Shown: positions 53,663 through 63,918, counted from the stretch's first letter. The stretch: 64,000 nucleotides of DNA from Pseudomonas sp. IPO3778 (GCF_013386825.1 NZ_JACARC010000027.1:124001-188000); one strand, 5' to 3'. Notes: a model not told the origin generated them from the sequence alone. Program-made: numbers and translations.

Positions 53663-56600
53663 ATGGATGACCAGCCTTTCCTTTCCCATATGCTCAAAAG
53701 CATATCCCCTTCAGCCCTCAATCTGATCCGGCGCGAAGCCTTGCGCCTGAAAGACGACGAGGTATTGCTCGCCGAGTTGATCGCCGGGTTGTCGACACTT
53801 GTCGAACAACGCGCTGCGGCGTCCGCCGAAGCCCCCAGGATTCAGGTTCCGGATTACACGATGCTGGGACAATGGTCAGCGATTTACTGCAAGGCGCTCC
53901 ATCGCCCCGCGTTCGTCAACTGGGCCGCCAGCGAACATCTGCAACTGAGCAGCCTGACGCTGCGCCACGGCACACTGCAAGCCAATGCAAACACCAACGG
54001 CGCCTCAACCTTGAAGACCTTCGTACTGAGCAACGACTCAGGTTGGTGGGAAGTCAGCGCGCCGCTCATTGATGCCGCCAGCGTGATCGACACCGGCAAC
54101 GTCGGTTTACCCTATTTGCCGGAGCTCACCGACCATCATCACCGCGAACTGCCGCTGGCCCTGGTACTGCCTTTTTATGGCTACCCCGTGCCCGGCAATC
54201 ACTTCCAGGCCCAGGTGATCCTGGACGAAATCATCGCCCTGGAGACGTTACCGAGCATTGATGACAGCGGCCGGATCAAGTCCACCCTGCGCGATAAACT
54301 GGCCGGGGAATACCAGGACCATCAAACATTGCTGACGACGCTGGAAAACTGGCTGGCCGAACCGGCTGAAGCGTTCGACTGGTTGCAGGTATACAGCCGA
54401 CGCCTGGTGCTGGACACCGGTTCAATGCTCTCGATTACCCTCAAGAGCGCCGCACAACTGTTGACGGCGGTGACGCAAGAGGCCGAGTTTCTCAGCCTCA
54501 ACCCTATCGACCCGACGTTTCCCCGGTCTTATGTCTATTCCCTGGCGGACCACGCCATCGTTTCAGGCGAGCTCGGCCACAAAGTGATGACGGTGCCCAT
54601 CGACCGCTCCACGGATTCCGCGCTGAACCGGCAGTGGGACGAGCTGAATCGCCTTTCTACGTTGTTGCAGATGGACATCGTGCTGGATGCCTCCCTCAGC
54701 CTCGCGGCGCTGATGAGCGCCTACGGGTATCCACGCCCCATAACGCTCCTTGAAGTCAGGGCCCTGGTCGATCAATTGCGCCAGCGACCACACCCCTCCT
54801 TTCCCTATGTCAACGAAGTGGCGTACTCGGTCGTTGCCGCAGGCAAACATCAAAAATACGTAGCGGTACTTAACGACCGCTACACCCTGCAACAGGGCCT
54901 CCACTCTACGCTCCCCGGCCCGTTGAACGACAGGGCCTTTGATATACCCCTGAACCTGGACCCTGATTCCCCCTTCTGTGAACTGGTGAACAAAGGTACC
55001 CGGCAGTTGCTGGACATACTTCAAGACCCGGCGTTTCAGGAGGCACGAACCGAACACCGCGTCGACACCGGGCACCGCGTCGTGGTGACCGCCAGCGGGC
55101 GAATCATTGCGTATGGCGCCGAGGGCAAGCCCACGACCCTGGCAGTCCGGCTCAAGCAGATCACAACCGGCAGCCAGCGCGGTTTGCTGATTGGGTTGGC
55201 CAGACAGTCCGGCGGTGAGGTCAGCAGCGACGGACGAGTCAGCCTGCGACAGATGCTCAACCTGTACAAAGTCCTGATTCCGGACAGCATCGACAACGTG
55301 CGCGTTACCGCTCGCCTGCTGGCCATTCCCGCTCTCAAGGCCCCTACCCACGGCAACTACTGGACTGCCCTGCAAGTCATGCCGCTTCAGCCAAGCCAGC
55401 GACGACAAATCCTCCAGGCGCTCGCGACCTTCCTGCCGAACCCGTACGTCACGCTGTTTGATTACCTGGGCGAGGGCATCGTCGGCGAAAAAACCAAAGA
55501 CACCGTGCGCGCCGAAGCCGACCTGTTGCTGGGCCAGTTGCTGGCATCGCCCCGCGCGCAGCTACTCGCGACCACCCTGTCACACAACGTGGCCTGGTAC
55601 GGCGAGCACGCCAGCGCGGCCAACACCCGAGCCAGTCGCAGCGCGCTGGTACTTGCCGCATTGATCCTGAGTGTCGACCCGCAGGCCGGGATAAAGCGCG
55701 CCCACGTCCTGACCTACGACCTGACGGATCAATACAACTGGGGGTTGAGCTTCAGCGAGGTTCGACGCGTGGTGGAGGCGATGGTGCAGATAAAGGTCAA
55801 CCGGTCGAATCTCGTGCCGCTGGCCACGCACCTGCTGCTGGCCGGGGTGGCACCAGAGTTCCTGGTGCGGGGCATTCCCGAGCAGATGCCTTACATGAGT
55901 TCGCACACCTGGGTGCATTTCAAACAATACGTCGACGTGCTGGAGCAGGACACACCAGGCGCTTCGCGGGCCATGACCTTCAATGATTTCATCAGCCTGA
56001 TTTACCTCATTCCCCCGGCCAGGCGCGTGCGCCGGGGCAATGTCCCGATTGTCGACTGGGCGGTGGCCAACGGTGTTTTGCCCAAGAGCGAAAAGGCCCG
56101 CAGCTCCGGCGAGACAAACCGTGCAATTGCGGCACTAAATGAGCAAATCGGCCTGTTGCACAGCACAGCCGACATCATCAGCGCACCTGAAATCAGCCTG
56201 CGGGAGGCGGCTCTGCAGGACTTGCGCAAGGTGTACCCCAACAGCCAGCACCTCGAAGACCTCATCTGGATGTGGACACCCGATGACCGCACGCCACAAC
56301 CGTCCTCGACGGACCGCATCGTGATCGGCAGAGCCTTTTCACTGGTCGAACTGCACATGGCCGGTCGGCTGGATAGGACCTCGGAAAATTGGCATTCAAG
56401 CAATCCAGCCATCACCTGGGCAGCACTGGCACAGGGTTTTTCCCAACTGGCCGACCTGCCGACGGTGTTTGGCACCATGTTCGACACCCGGGTCGCAGCC
56501 TTGCATGGCGCCCATGTCCTGGCGACCCGGTATTGGCTTTCGCAACTGACCCAACCCAGCCGAGAAGCACTGGAATATGGCCGCCTGGAATTCTTCCGGC

Positions 56601-57088
56601 TTTATCCGCCCCCCCTCCCGGCTGTGGTCGGCAGCGATACTCCGGAAACAGTCGGCCGGTTTGGCACTCTGGTGTGCTGTCACTACCTGGGAGATGTGCG
56701 CTTCTATGAGTTTTTCCCCAAGCCCATGCTGATCATTCCTCGCAACGATCTGACGCTGGAGGCGCTGCAGGCCGGCACCGGCCCGGGGTTCGATTGGGAG
56801 GCCTACAACATTGGACTGACACCGACTGTGGCCCGCCGAGCCGGACTGGTTGCCGAAAGTTTTGCACGCCTCCCCAGGGTGTATGGCGACAACCCGCAGG
56901 TGCCCTGCACCTTCACGTCGGCCAGAAGCCTGGAGATTGCATCGACCCTTGTTGCCAAGCAACTGATGCAGGGTAGCGCCGAGCTGAGCCTGTCGGCGAA
57001 GCGGGTGGCGTCCCTGGCCACGGCCATCAGTGGCCGTGACCCATGGTCGGAGTTTCTCTCCCGGTTGGTGCCGCAACACATCAAATGA
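53663..57088 (+). CDS. Very large protein of unknown function, possible truncated giant toxin
   Basis: The frame is open from 53543; ATGs at 53606 and 53663 are the likely starts (1,160 or 1,141 residues). GC-rich, normal host codon use. No signal peptide, no clear transmembrane segment and no catalytic motif I can name. Notable stretches are ELPLALVLPFYGYPVPGNH (about residue 180) and YLGDVRFYEFFPKPMLIIPRND (about 1,030). The C-terminus stops at SGRDPWSEFLSRLVP, resembling the point where large Pseudomonas dermonecrotic-type toxins enter their membrane-inserting region, so the effector end may be missing. Function unassigned. Confidence 0.7.
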   Translation: MDDQPFLSHMLKSISPSALNLIRREALRLKDDEVLLAELIAGLSTLVEQRAAASAEAPRIQVPDYTMLGQWSAIYCKALHRPAFVNWAASEHLQLSSLTLRHGTLQANANTNGASTLKTFVLSNDSGWWEVSAPLIDAASVIDTGNVGLPYLPELTDHHHRELPLALVLPFYGYPVPGNHFQAQVILDEIIALETLPSIDDSGRIKSTLRDKLAGEYQDHQTLLTTLENWLAEPAEAFDWLQVYSRRLVLDTGSMLSITLKSAAQLLTAVTQEAEFLSLNPIDPTFPRSYVYSLADHAIVSGELGHKVMTVPIDRSTDSALNRQWDELNRLSTLLQMDIVLDASLSLAALMSAYGYPRPITLLEVRALVDQLRQRPHPSFPYVNEVAYSVVAAGKHQKYVAVLNDRYTLQQGLHSTLPGPLNDRAFDIPLNLDPDSPFCELVNKGTRQLLDILQDPAFQEARTEHRVDTGHRVVVTASGRIIAYGAEGKPTTLAVRLKQITTGSQRGLLIGLARQSGGEVSSDGRVSLRQMLNLYKVLIPDSIDNVRVTARLLAIPALKAPTHGNYWTALQVMPLQPSQRRQILQALATFLPNPYVTLFDYLGEGIVGEKTKDTVRAEADLLLGQLLASPRAQLLATTLSHNVAWYGEHASAANTRASRSALVLAALILSVDPQAGIKRAHVLTYDLTDQYNWGLSFSEVRRVVEAMVQIKVNRSNLVPLATHLLLAGVAPEFLVRGIPEQMPYMSSHTWVHFKQYVDVLEQDTPGASRAMTFNDFISLIYLIPPARRVRRGNVPIVDWAVANGVLPKSEKARSSGETNRAIAALNEQIGLLHSTADIISAPEISLREAALQDLRKVYPNSQHLEDLIWMWTPDDRTPQPSSTDRIVIGRAFSLVELHMAGRLDRTSENWHSSNPAITWAALAQGFSQLADLPTVFGTMFDTRVAALHGAHVLATRYWLSQLTQPSREALEYGRLEFFRLYPPPLPAVVGSDTPETVGRFGTLVCCHYLGDVRFYEFFPKPMLIIPRNDLTLEALQAGTGPGFDWEAYNIGLTPTVARRAGLVAESFARLPRVYGDNPQVPCTFTSARSLEIASTLVAKQLMQGSAELSLSAKRVASLATAISGRDPWSEFLSRLVPQHIK

Positions 57089-57173
57089 TCACGTGCGGGG
57101 GCAGCCCTGGCGCACATTCTGTGCAATCATCGTCCACGTCGTGCCCCGCGCATGCTTCTGTAAACGGTCGATC

Positions 57174-57998
57174 ATGGCACTGAACCCGCAACGTACTGCC
57201 CCCGCTTTCTGGCGCGACGAACACCTGCCGTTTATCGAGGCGCGCACCATCGCCGACGGGCGCAAGGTCTGCTACACCCGCCACTCCCACGAGCATTTCT
57301 CCATCGGGGCGATCACGGCGGGGCGCAGTTTGTATATTCATGGCGCGTCCACCTTCCAGATCAGCGCCGGCACCGTGGTGCTGATGAACCCTGGCGATGT
57401 CCACGCCTGCAACCCCCTGTACGATCAGCCCTGGTCGTACCACATGCTGTACATCGACACGGCCTGGCTGACGGACCTGCAGCACCAGTTGGGCTTCAGT
57501 ACCGAGCTGGGTTTTCGCCCGTTTACGGCCACGCATACCCGCGACGTCGTGCTGTATAGCAGCTTGATCGAGCTGTATGAGGTATTGGTGGACGCGCAGG
57601 CCGAGCACCTGCACAAGCAAAGCGCGGTGGTGAGTTTTTTCACCGAGGTGCAGCAACGGCTCAACCCGCCCACAACACGGGTGCGCGAGGTGAATCACAA
57701 GCTGGAACGGGCCGCCGAGTACATTCGTGAACACTGCACCGAGGCCTTGAAGCTGGAGGACATTTGCCTGGCCGCCGAACTGTCGCCGTCGTACCTGATC
57801 CGGGCATTCAAGCAGTATTACGGCATGACGCCCCATGCCTTCCTGGTCAACCGGCGCGTCCAGTTTGCCCGTACCCAGTTGCGCAATGGCGAGCTGATTG
57901 CCGACGTGGCACTGGCCGCCGGGTTTGCCGACCAGGCGCACTTCCAGCGCACGTTCAAACAGCACCTGGCCGCCACGCCCGGGCAATACCGCGGCTGA
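57174..57998 (+). CDS. AraC family transcriptional regulator
   Basis: From MALNPQRTAPAFWRDE (57174) the product has 274 residues. The N-terminal half is an AraC ligand-binding cupin (HSHEHFSIGAITAGRSLYIHG; VLMNPGDVHACNP); the C-terminal 100 residues are the double helix-turn-helix (EDICLAAELSPSYLIRAFKQYYGMTPHAFLVNRRV). It converges on a LysE gene with 1 bp between stops; AraC/LysE pairs of this kind are common, the regulator controlling the exporter. Confidence 0.92.
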   Translation: MALNPQRTAPAFWRDEHLPFIEARTIADGRKVCYTRHSHEHFSIGAITAGRSLYIHGASTFQISAGTVVLMNPGDVHACNPLYDQPWSYHMLYIDTAWLTDLQHQLGFSTELGFRPFTATHTRDVVLYSSLIELYEVLVDAQAEHLHKQSAVVSFFTEVQQRLNPPTTRVREVNHKLERAAEYIREHCTEALKLEDICLAAELSPSYLIRAFKQYYGMTPHAFLVNRRVQFARTQLRNGELIADVALAAGFADQAHFQRTFKQHLAATPGQYRG

Positions 57999-57999
57999 C

Positions 58000-58587
58000 T
58001 CAGGCCAGCAGCAAATACCCCACGCTGGCCACCAGCAACGCAGCCATCGAGCGATTGAACAGGCGCACGCCCTGAGGGTTGCTCAGGTAGCGCCGCAGGA
58101 AGGTCCCGGCGTAAACCCAGCACGCCACCGACAGGTAGCAGATCACCAGGTAAATCGCCGCAAACAGCCAGACCTGCTGCGGATCGCCATCGGCCACGAA
58201 CAACCCCATGCCCGCCACGCACGCCAGCCAGGCCTTGGGGTTAAGCCACTGCATGATCGCCCCATAGAGCATCGACGGCGCCGTGGCCGTGCCGTCAGCC
58301 TCCAGGCGCCCGTCGTCCACCGCCAGTTTCCAGGCCATATACAACAGAAACGCCACCCCGCCCCATTGAATCAACTGGGTCAGCAGCGGCCAGCGCACCA
58401 GCACCTCGTGCAGTCCCAACCCGATCAGCACCAGCAGCAAGGTGAACCCCAGTGCGGCCCCGGCCACATGCTTCTGGCTGGCGGCAAACCCGAAGCGCGC
58501 CCCGGAACTGATGGCCACCACATTCACCGGTCCCGGCGTGATGGACGTGGCCAGGGCGAAGGCAGCCATGGAAATGATCAAGCTCAT
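58000..58587 (-). CDS. LysE family amino-acid exporter
   Basis: The 195-residue membrane protein has about six hydrophobic segments and the LysE/RhtB opening SLIISMAAFALATSITPGPVNVVAISSGARFG, with the conserved TPGP motif, plus QWLNPKAWLACVAGMG. It exports amino acids or related metabolites across the inner membrane. Confidence 0.92.
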   Translation of the reverse strand: MSLIISMAAFALATSITPGPVNVVAISSGARFGFAASQKHVAGAALGFTLLLVLIGLGLHEVLVRWPLLTQLIQWGGVAFLLYMAWKLAVDDGRLEADGTATAPSMLYGAIMQWLNPKAWLACVAGMGLFVADGDPQQVWLFAAIYLVICYLSVACWVYAGTFLRRYLSNPQGVRLFNRSMAALLVASVGYLLLA

Positions 58588-58689
58588 TGCAGTTCCTTTT
58601 TGTTGTGCAGGTATGAGCTGAACCTTAAGGGGAAGAGTGACCCAGGTATTGAAGAAAATGCCCCTGGCCAGAACGTGTTTTGGGTCTGG

Positions 58690-59400
58690 CTACTCCCCTG
58701 TCATGCGCTCCAGGCTGTTGCTCAAGTGCAGCAGCATGGCCGCCCTCGCCGCATCCGGGTCCTGGCGGCGGATGGCTTTCAGGATCGCTTCGTGCTCGAG
58801 GTTCGCCACACGCCCCAACTCCATCAAGTCCACGTCCCCGCGCTCTTCGGCGTTGATCCGGGTGCGCGGAATCACCGAGTTGCCCAGGTGATAGATCACG
58901 TCGGTGAAATAGGTATTGCCGGTGGCCTGGGCGATCAGGCGATGGAAACGCACGTCGGGCTCCACCGCGCTGTCGTTGTTGGCCAAGGAATCCTGGTAGT
59001 CATCCAGCGCCTGTCGCATCTGCTGCAATTGTTCATCGGTACGGCGCAAGGCCGCCAGGGCGGCTGCCTGGGTTTCCAGGCCCAGGCGCAACTCCAGGAT
59101 GCCGCGCACGCTGGCGGCGGTGTCGTGGGTCAGGTGCAGGCCCTGGCGTTCGTCGCGCTCCAGCACGAAGGTGCCGACACCGTGGCGGGTTTCCACCAAC
59201 CCGGCCGCCTGCAATTTGGAGAGCGCTTCGCGTACCACGGTGCGACTGACGCCGTACTCGCCGACGATGGCGGACTCGGACGGCAGCTTCTCACCCGGCG
59301 CCATCTGCCCCAAAAGAATCTGCTGGGTCAGCGCGGTGACGATGTCGTGGGCAAGGCCTGGGGAGCGCTTGCGATGAGGTGCCGAGGTTGGGTTTTGCAT
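58690..59400 (-). CDS. GntR family regulator, FadR/FCD subfamily, of the glucarate locus
   Basis: From MQNPTSAPHRKR (59400; an in-frame ATG four codons upstream is possible) the product has 236 residues. Winged helix-turn-helix LPSESAIVGEYGVSRTVVREALSKLQAAGLVETRHGVGTFV and FCD domain with ELRLGLETQAAALAA, DVRFHRLIAQATGN. It is divergent from gudP-gudD. Two sites matching the FadR-family consensus lie in the shared upstream region, so it probably represses both sides until a sugar acid binds. Confidence 0.92.
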   Translation of the reverse strand: MQNPTSAPHRKRSPGLAHDIVTALTQQILLGQMAPGEKLPSESAIVGEYGVSRTVVREALSKLQAAGLVETRHGVGTFVLERDERQGLHLTHDTAASVRGILELRLGLETQAAALAALRRTDEQLQQMRQALDDYQDSLANNDSAVEPDVRFHRLIAQATGNTYFTDVIYHLGNSVIPRTRINAEERGDVDLMELGRVANLEHEAILKAIRRQDPDAARAAMLLHLSNSLERMTGE

Positions 59401-59454
59401 CTGGAATTCCATTCAGGGGCGCCTGGCGATACTAGCATTTTTATGCACACCAAC

Positions 59455-59465
59455 TTGTATGACAA
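59455..59465. promoter_or_regulatory. FadR/GntR-type operator 1
   Basis: TTGTATGACAA fits TNGTNNNACNA exactly, 55 bp upstream of the GntR start. Confidence 0.65.
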
Positions 59466-59476
59466 CAAGCGAATAC

Positions 59477-59578
59477 CTGTAGGAGCGAGCTTGCTCGCGA
59501 AAAAACCGACTGCACCGTAATTCTTCAACATAACCGCGTAATCGTTGACGTTTTTCGCGAGCGAGCTCGCTCCTACAA
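59477..59578. repeat. REPIN: second inverted REP pair
   Basis: GTAGGAGCGAGCTTGCTCGC at 59479-59498 faces its near-complement at 59554-59576. Same class as at 41231, here inside a divergent promoter region. Confidence 0.9.
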
Positions 59579-59620
59579 AGTGTTGCTATCTGTGAAATTG
59601 CAGTTGTATGATGTCTATCA

Positions 59621-59635
59621 AGTTGTCAGACAACT
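59621..59635. promoter_or_regulatory. FadR/GntR-type operator 2
   Basis: AGTTGTCAGACAACT is a perfect 15-bp palindrome containing TTGTCAGACAA (TNGTNNNACNA), 55 bp before the gudP start. A related half-site, AGTTGTATGA, lies at 59602-59611. Confidence 0.7.
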
Positions 59636-59689
59636 CCGGCAACCCGAGCCTATCCCCCGCACAACAATAATCAGTGGGAGTTTTACCTC

Positions 59690-61039
59690 GTGACCCCTTC
59701 AAGCCCTGCGACAGCTGCGCCTGCCACCGACCCGGTCCTGGCCCGCGCGATCAAGAAAGTGAAGAGCCATGTGCTCCCGCTCTTCGTGATCATGTTCATC
59801 GTCAACTACATCGACCGCGTCAACATCGGCTTTGTGCGTACCCATATGGAGCACGACCTGGGCATTGGTGCGGCCGCGTACGGCTTCGGCGCCGGGTTGT
59901 TTTTCATCGGCTACGCGCTGTTCGAAGTGCCGTCCAACATGCTCCTGCAAAAAGTCGGCGCGCGTATCTGGCTGACCCGCATCATGTTCACCTGGGGCAT
60001 CACCGCCACGCTGATGGCGTTTATCCAGAACGAAACCCACTTCTACATCCTGCGCTTCCTGCTGGGAGTGGCCGAAGCCGGGTTCTTCCCTGGGGTGATC
60101 TACTACTTCACCCGCTGGTTGCCCGGTGTCGAGCGCGGCAAGGCGATTGCGATTTTCCTCAGTGGCTCGGCCCTCGCCTCGCTGATCTCCGGCCCGTTGT
60201 CCGGCGTGCTGCTGCAAATCACCGGTTTTGGCCTGCATGGCTGGCAATGGATGTACATCATCGAAGGCATGGCCTCGGTGCTGCTGTGCTTTTTTGTGTG
60301 GTTCTGGCTGGACTCAAAACCCCATGACGCCAAGTGGCTGAGCCTTGAAGAGAAGGACGCCCTGGTGGGCGAGATCGACCGCGAACAGCGCGAGCGTGAT
60401 GCCGCCACCACGGTCAAGCCGACCCTGGGCAAGTTGCTCAAGGACCGCCAGATCATGCTGTTCTGCGGCCTGTACTTTTGCATCCAGCTGACGATCTACG
60501 CCGCCACGTTCTGGCTGCCGAGCATCATCAAGAAGATGGGCGACCTGAGTGACATCCAGGTGGGTTTCTACAACTCGATCCCGTGGCTGATCTCGATCAT
60601 TGCGATGTACGCCTTCGCCGCGCTGGCGGGCAAGTTCAAGTTCCAGCAGGCGTGGGTCGCCGCCGCGTTGTTGATTGCCGCAGTCGGCATGTTCCTTTCC
60701 ACCACCGGCGGGCCGATCTTTGCCTTTATCGCCATCTGCTTTGCGGCGATTGGCTTCAAGTCGGCGTCCTCACTGTTCTGGCCAATCCCCCAGGGTTACC
60801 TGGATGCACGGATCGCCGCCGCCGTGATCGCGCTGATCAACTCCATCGGCAACCTCGGCGGGTTTGTCGCGCCTACCACCTTTGGTTTTCTGGAACAAAC
60901 CACCGGTTCGATCCAGGGCGGTTTGTATGGCCTGGCAGGCACGTCGATCCTTGCCGCGATCCTGGTGTTTTTTGCCAGGACCCTGCCCGCGCCAAACACC
61001 AGCAGCGTGCTGCAACCCGCACCCGTCTTGAGCAAATAA
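59690..61039 (+). CDS. gudP: MFS transporter, glucarate/galactarate-type
   Basis: A GTG start at 59690 with GGGAG upstream gives 449 residues. About 12 membrane segments and the ACS family signature [54 protein letters not shown]. It precedes gudD by 10 bp, so the two are co-transcribed; sequence and context support D-glucarate/galactarate uptake. Confidence 0.87.
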   Translation: MTPSSPATAAPATDPVLARAIKKVKSHVLPLFVIMFIVNYIDRVNIGFVRTHMEHDLGIGAAAYGFGAGLFFIGYALFEVPSNMLLQKVGARIWLTRIMFTWGITATLMAFIQNETHFYILRFLLGVAEAGFFPGVIYYFTRWLPGVERGKAIAIFLSGSALASLISGPLSGVLLQITGFGLHGWQWMYIIEGMASVLLCFFVWFWLDSKPHDAKWLSLEEKDALVGEIDREQRERDAATTVKPTLGKLLKDRQIMLFCGLYFCIQLTIYAATFWLPSIIKKMGDLSDIQVGFYNSIPWLISIIAMYAFAALAGKFKFQQAWVAAALLIAAVGMFLSTTGGPIFAFIAICFAAIGFKSASSLFWPIPQGYLDARIAAAVIALINSIGNLGGFVAPTTFGFLEQTTGSIQGGLYGLAGTSILAAILVFFARTLPAPNTSSVLQPAPVLSK

Positions 61040-61049
61040 GGAATACACC

Positions 61050-62399
61050 ATGAACACAGAACACCAGCACCACGCCCAAGGCGCCCCGGTCGTCACCGGC
61101 CTGCAAGTCATCCCGGTGGCCGGCCACGACAGCATGCTGCTCAACCTCAGCGGCGCCCACGGGCCGTTTTTCACCCGCAATATCGTGATCCTCACCGACA
61201 GCGCCGGCCGTACCGGGGTCGGTGAAGTGCCCGGTGGCGAGTGCATTCGCGAGACTCTGGAAGACGCGCGCAGCCTGGTGATCGGCAAGCCTATCGGCCA
61301 GTACCAGAGCATCCTCAATGCCATGCGCCAGACCTTCGCCGCGCGGGATTCGGCCGGTCGGGGTTTGCAGACGTTTGACCTGCGCATCACCATCCACGCC
61401 GTCACCGCGATGGAAGCGGCCCTCCTGGATTTGCTCGGCCAGTTCCTTGAAGTCCCGGTAGCTGCCCTCCTCGGCGAAGGCCAGCAGCGCGATGCGGTGA
61501 AGATGCTCGGCTATCTGTTCTACATCGGTGATCGCCAGCAGACCGACCTGGCCTATCGCAGTGAAGCGCACGCCGAGGATTGGTTCCGCCTGCGGCATGA
61601 ACAGGCCATGACGCCCGAAGCCATCGTGCGTCTTGCCGAGGCTGCCAAGGCGCAATACGGGTTCAATGACTTCAAGCTCAAGGGCGGTGTACTGCGCGGC
61701 GCTGAAGAAATCGAGGCGGTCACTGCGCTGGCCGAACGCTTCCCCGACGCACGCATCACCCTGGACCCCAACGGCGCCTGGTCTCTGAAAGAAGCCATCG
61801 CCCTGTGCCGCGACCAGCATCACGTACTGGCCTACGCCGAAGACCCCTGCGGTGCCGAAAACGGCTACTCCGGGCGCGAAGTCATGGCCGAATTCCGCCG
61901 TGCCACCGGGCTGCCCACCGCCACCAACATGATCGCCACCGACTGGCGAGAAATGGGCCACGCGATCCAGTTGCAGTCCGTGGATATCCCCCTCGCCGAC
62001 CCGCACTTCTGGACCATGCAGGGTTCGGTGCGGGTGGCGCAGATGTGCCACGAATGGGGCCTGACCTGGGGCTCTCATTCCAACAATCACTTCGACATTT
62101 CCCTGGCGATGTTCACCCAGGTGGCCGCCGCCGCACCGGGTGAAATCACCGCCATCGATACCCACTGGATCTGGCAGGACGGCCAACGCCTGACCAAGGC
62201 GCCGCTGAAGATTGTCGACGGTCATATCAAGGTCCCGGGCAAACCAGGCCTGGGTGTGGACATCGACATGGACGCCGTGGCCCACGCCCATGAGCTGTAC
62301 AAAGGCATGGGCCTGGGCGCGCGCAATGACAGCGTGGCGATGCAGTTCATGATTCCGGGCTGGACGTTCGATAACAAGCGGCCGTGCCTGGTGCGCTGA
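61050..62399 (+). CDS. gudD: Glucarate dehydratase
   Basis: The 449-residue enolase-superfamily protein has the GudD pattern: K-x-K in FNDFKLKGG, metal ligands in [14 protein letters not shown] and TATNM, and the general base His in [11 protein letters not shown]. It converts D-glucarate to 5-dehydro-4-deoxy-D-glucarate. The next pathway enzyme (KdgD) is not in the window. Its stop is 2 bp from the stop of the convergent flavoprotein gene. Confidence 0.94.
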   Translation: MNTEHQHHAQGAPVVTGLQVIPVAGHDSMLLNLSGAHGPFFTRNIVILTDSAGRTGVGEVPGGECIRETLEDARSLVIGKPIGQYQSILNAMRQTFAARDSAGRGLQTFDLRITIHAVTAMEAALLDLLGQFLEVPVAALLGEGQQRDAVKMLGYLFYIGDRQQTDLAYRSEAHAEDWFRLRHEQAMTPEAIVRLAEAAKAQYGFNDFKLKGGVLRGAEEIEAVTALAERFPDARITLDPNGAWSLKEAIALCRDQHHVLAYAEDPCGAENGYSGREVMAEFRRATGLPTATNMIATDWREMGHAIQLQSVDIPLADPHFWTMQGSVRVAQMCHEWGLTWGSHSNNHFDISLAMFTQVAAAAPGEITAIDTHWIWQDGQRLTKAPLKIVDGHIKVPGKPGLGVDIDMDAVAHAHELYKGMGLGARNDSVAMQFMIPGWTFDNKRPCLVR

Positions 62400-62401
62400 T
62401 C

Positions 62402-63289
62402 TCAGCTGAAGATCATTGAGAAGTGCGCGCCCACCCCGGCGCGCACGCCCTCGCCTACCGCCAGCGCCACCGAGCCCCCGGCCAGGTTGGCATCACCGCA
62501 GGCGAACACGCCGGGCACGGTGGTCTGGCGAGTTTCGTTGGTGAGGAGATAAGGCCCGGTAGGTCCTTCGACAAACTCACACCCCAATTGCTCAGCCAAC
62601 GGGCTGGCCATGCGCGTGCGGGACATCGTGAAAATGCCGTCCAGTGCGATCACCCGACCGTCTGCCAATTCCACGTCCGCGCACTCACCGACAATCCGCC
62701 GCACCGCGTGGTTTTCGACGCGAACGCCGCGCCGATCCAGTTGTGCCTGCTGCTCGGCATCCGGCATAAATACGCCGTTGGTGAACAGCGTGGTGGTGCC
62801 CCAGTCCGGCAGCAGCATGGCGTGATGCATCGCCAGCGGTGAAGTCGCCAACACGCCGATGCGACCTTGATCCAGCTCATAGCCGTGGCAATACGGGCAG
62901 TGGAATACGGACTTGCCCCAGCGCTCTTGCAGGCCTTCAACCTCGGGCAACTCATCCACCACTCCGGAGGCCAGAATCAGCCGCTGAGCGTTAAAGCTGC
63001 CATTGCACCGGGTTTGCACCACAAAACCCTGCAGGCCCTGAGTCGCCTCTACCGCCGTGTCCTGCACCCAGGTAACCGTCGGGTACTCCATCAACTGCCC
63101 TCGCCCTTCAGCCGCGATCATCTCCGGCGGCTGGCCGTCCTGGCTGAGGAAGCCGTGGGAGGTGGCCGCAAAACGGTTGCGCCGCTGCCCGGCGTCAATC
63201 ACCAGCACCTGGCGCCGGGCCCGCGCCAGTTGCAGGCCAGCCGACATTCCCGCGTAGCTGCCGCCCACGATAATCACGTCGTAAACCAT
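62402..63289 (-). CDS. Thioredoxin-reductase-like FAD/NAD(P) oxidoreductase
   Basis: From MVYDVIIVGGSYAG (63289) the product has 295 residues; the open frame extends to 63346. FAD motif GGSYAGMSAG near residue 9, redox pair C131-P-Y-C134 in FHCPYCHGYEL, and the C-terminal FACGDA motif. It belongs to the stand-alone thioredoxin-reductase-like group. The divergent Rrf2 gene 144 bp away is probably its regulator. The partner is unknown; TrxB itself is normally elsewhere. Confidence 0.88.
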   Translation of the reverse strand: MVYDVIIVGGSYAGMSAGLQLARARRQVLVIDAGQRRNRFAATSHGFLSQDGQPPEMIAAEGRGQLMEYPTVTWVQDTAVEATQGLQGFVVQTRCNGSFNAQRLILASGVVDELPEVEGLQERWGKSVFHCPYCHGYELDQGRIGVLATSPLAMHHAMLLPDWGTTTLFTNGVFMPDAEQQAQLDRRGVRVENHAVRRIVGECADVELADGRVIALDGIFTMSRTRMASPLAEQLGCEFVEGPTGPYLLTNETRQTTVPGVFACGDANLAGGSVALAVGEGVRAGVGAHFSMIFS

Positions 63290-63433
63290 GAAGATGACCT
63301 CTCTGGTGGCCCTTGCATCGGTTGCCGGGCATTCACGACACACCATAAGTTACATAAAAATACTTCGTCAAGCATCTCGCAACTCCAATCGTTACGAACG
63401 ATACTTTCGCGCAGGAATTCCTGAGGCTTGCAT

Positions 63434-63883
63434 ATGAGAAACGACACCCGGCTTTCGCGCATGCTCCATGTGCTGATCCACATGGGCCGCCACGAGGAAC
63501 GCGCCACCTCGGAAACCATCGCGCAGATGCTCGGCACCAACGCGGTGGTGGTGCGCCGCACCCTGGGCCTGCTCAAGGAAAAGGGCTATGTGCGTTCCGA
63601 AAAAGGCCATCAGGGCGGCTGGATGCTCGGCAAACCCTTGGATGAAATCACCTTGCTGGACATCCACAACGCCCTTGGCACGTCGTCGATCTTTGCCGTC
63701 GGCCTGTCCACCGATCACCCGCAATGCCTGGTGGAACAAGCCGTCAACGCCGCGCTGAACCAGGCCTTTGATGACGCCCAGGCGTTGTTGCTGCAGCGCC
63801 TGGGCGAGGTGACGCTGGCGCAGTTGGCGGATGACTTCGACCTGCGCTATCAGGTGGCGATGACGCCGGCGCCCTGTGCGTGA
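63434..63883 (+). CDS. Rrf2 family transcriptional regulator
   Basis: The 149-residue product from MRNDTRLSRMLHVL has the Rrf2 winged helix (ERATSETIAQMLGTNAVVVRRTLGLLKEKGYVRSEKGHQGGWML). The three-cysteine cluster of iron-sulfur IscR/NsrR is absent (only two Cys), so it is the non-Fe-S, YwnA-like type. It is divergent from the flavoprotein gene, which it likely controls. Confidence 0.9.
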   Translation: MRNDTRLSRMLHVLIHMGRHEERATSETIAQMLGTNAVVVRRTLGLLKEKGYVRSEKGHQGGWMLGKPLDEITLLDIHNALGTSSIFAVGLSTDHPQCLVEQAVNAALNQAFDDAQALLLQRLGEVTLAQLADDFDLRYQVAMTPAPCA

Positions 63884-63886
63884 TAC

Positions 63887-63918
63887 GTTCGGCTCCCCCC
63901 TTCTGATGGAGCCAGAAC
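63887..63918 (+). promoter_or_regulatory. Hairpin covering the ribosome site of the last gene
   Basis: GTTCGGCTCC pairs with GGAGCC-A-GAAC; the right arm contains the GGAG ribosome site, 7 nt before the ATG at 63919. It could be a weak terminator after the Rrf2 gene or a translational control element. Confidence 0.4.

Noticed and set aside
54563-55408. 281-codon minus-strand frame inside the large orphan gene
   Set aside because: The plus-strand frame spans 3.4 kb without stops; the minus frame is a shadow with no start signal.
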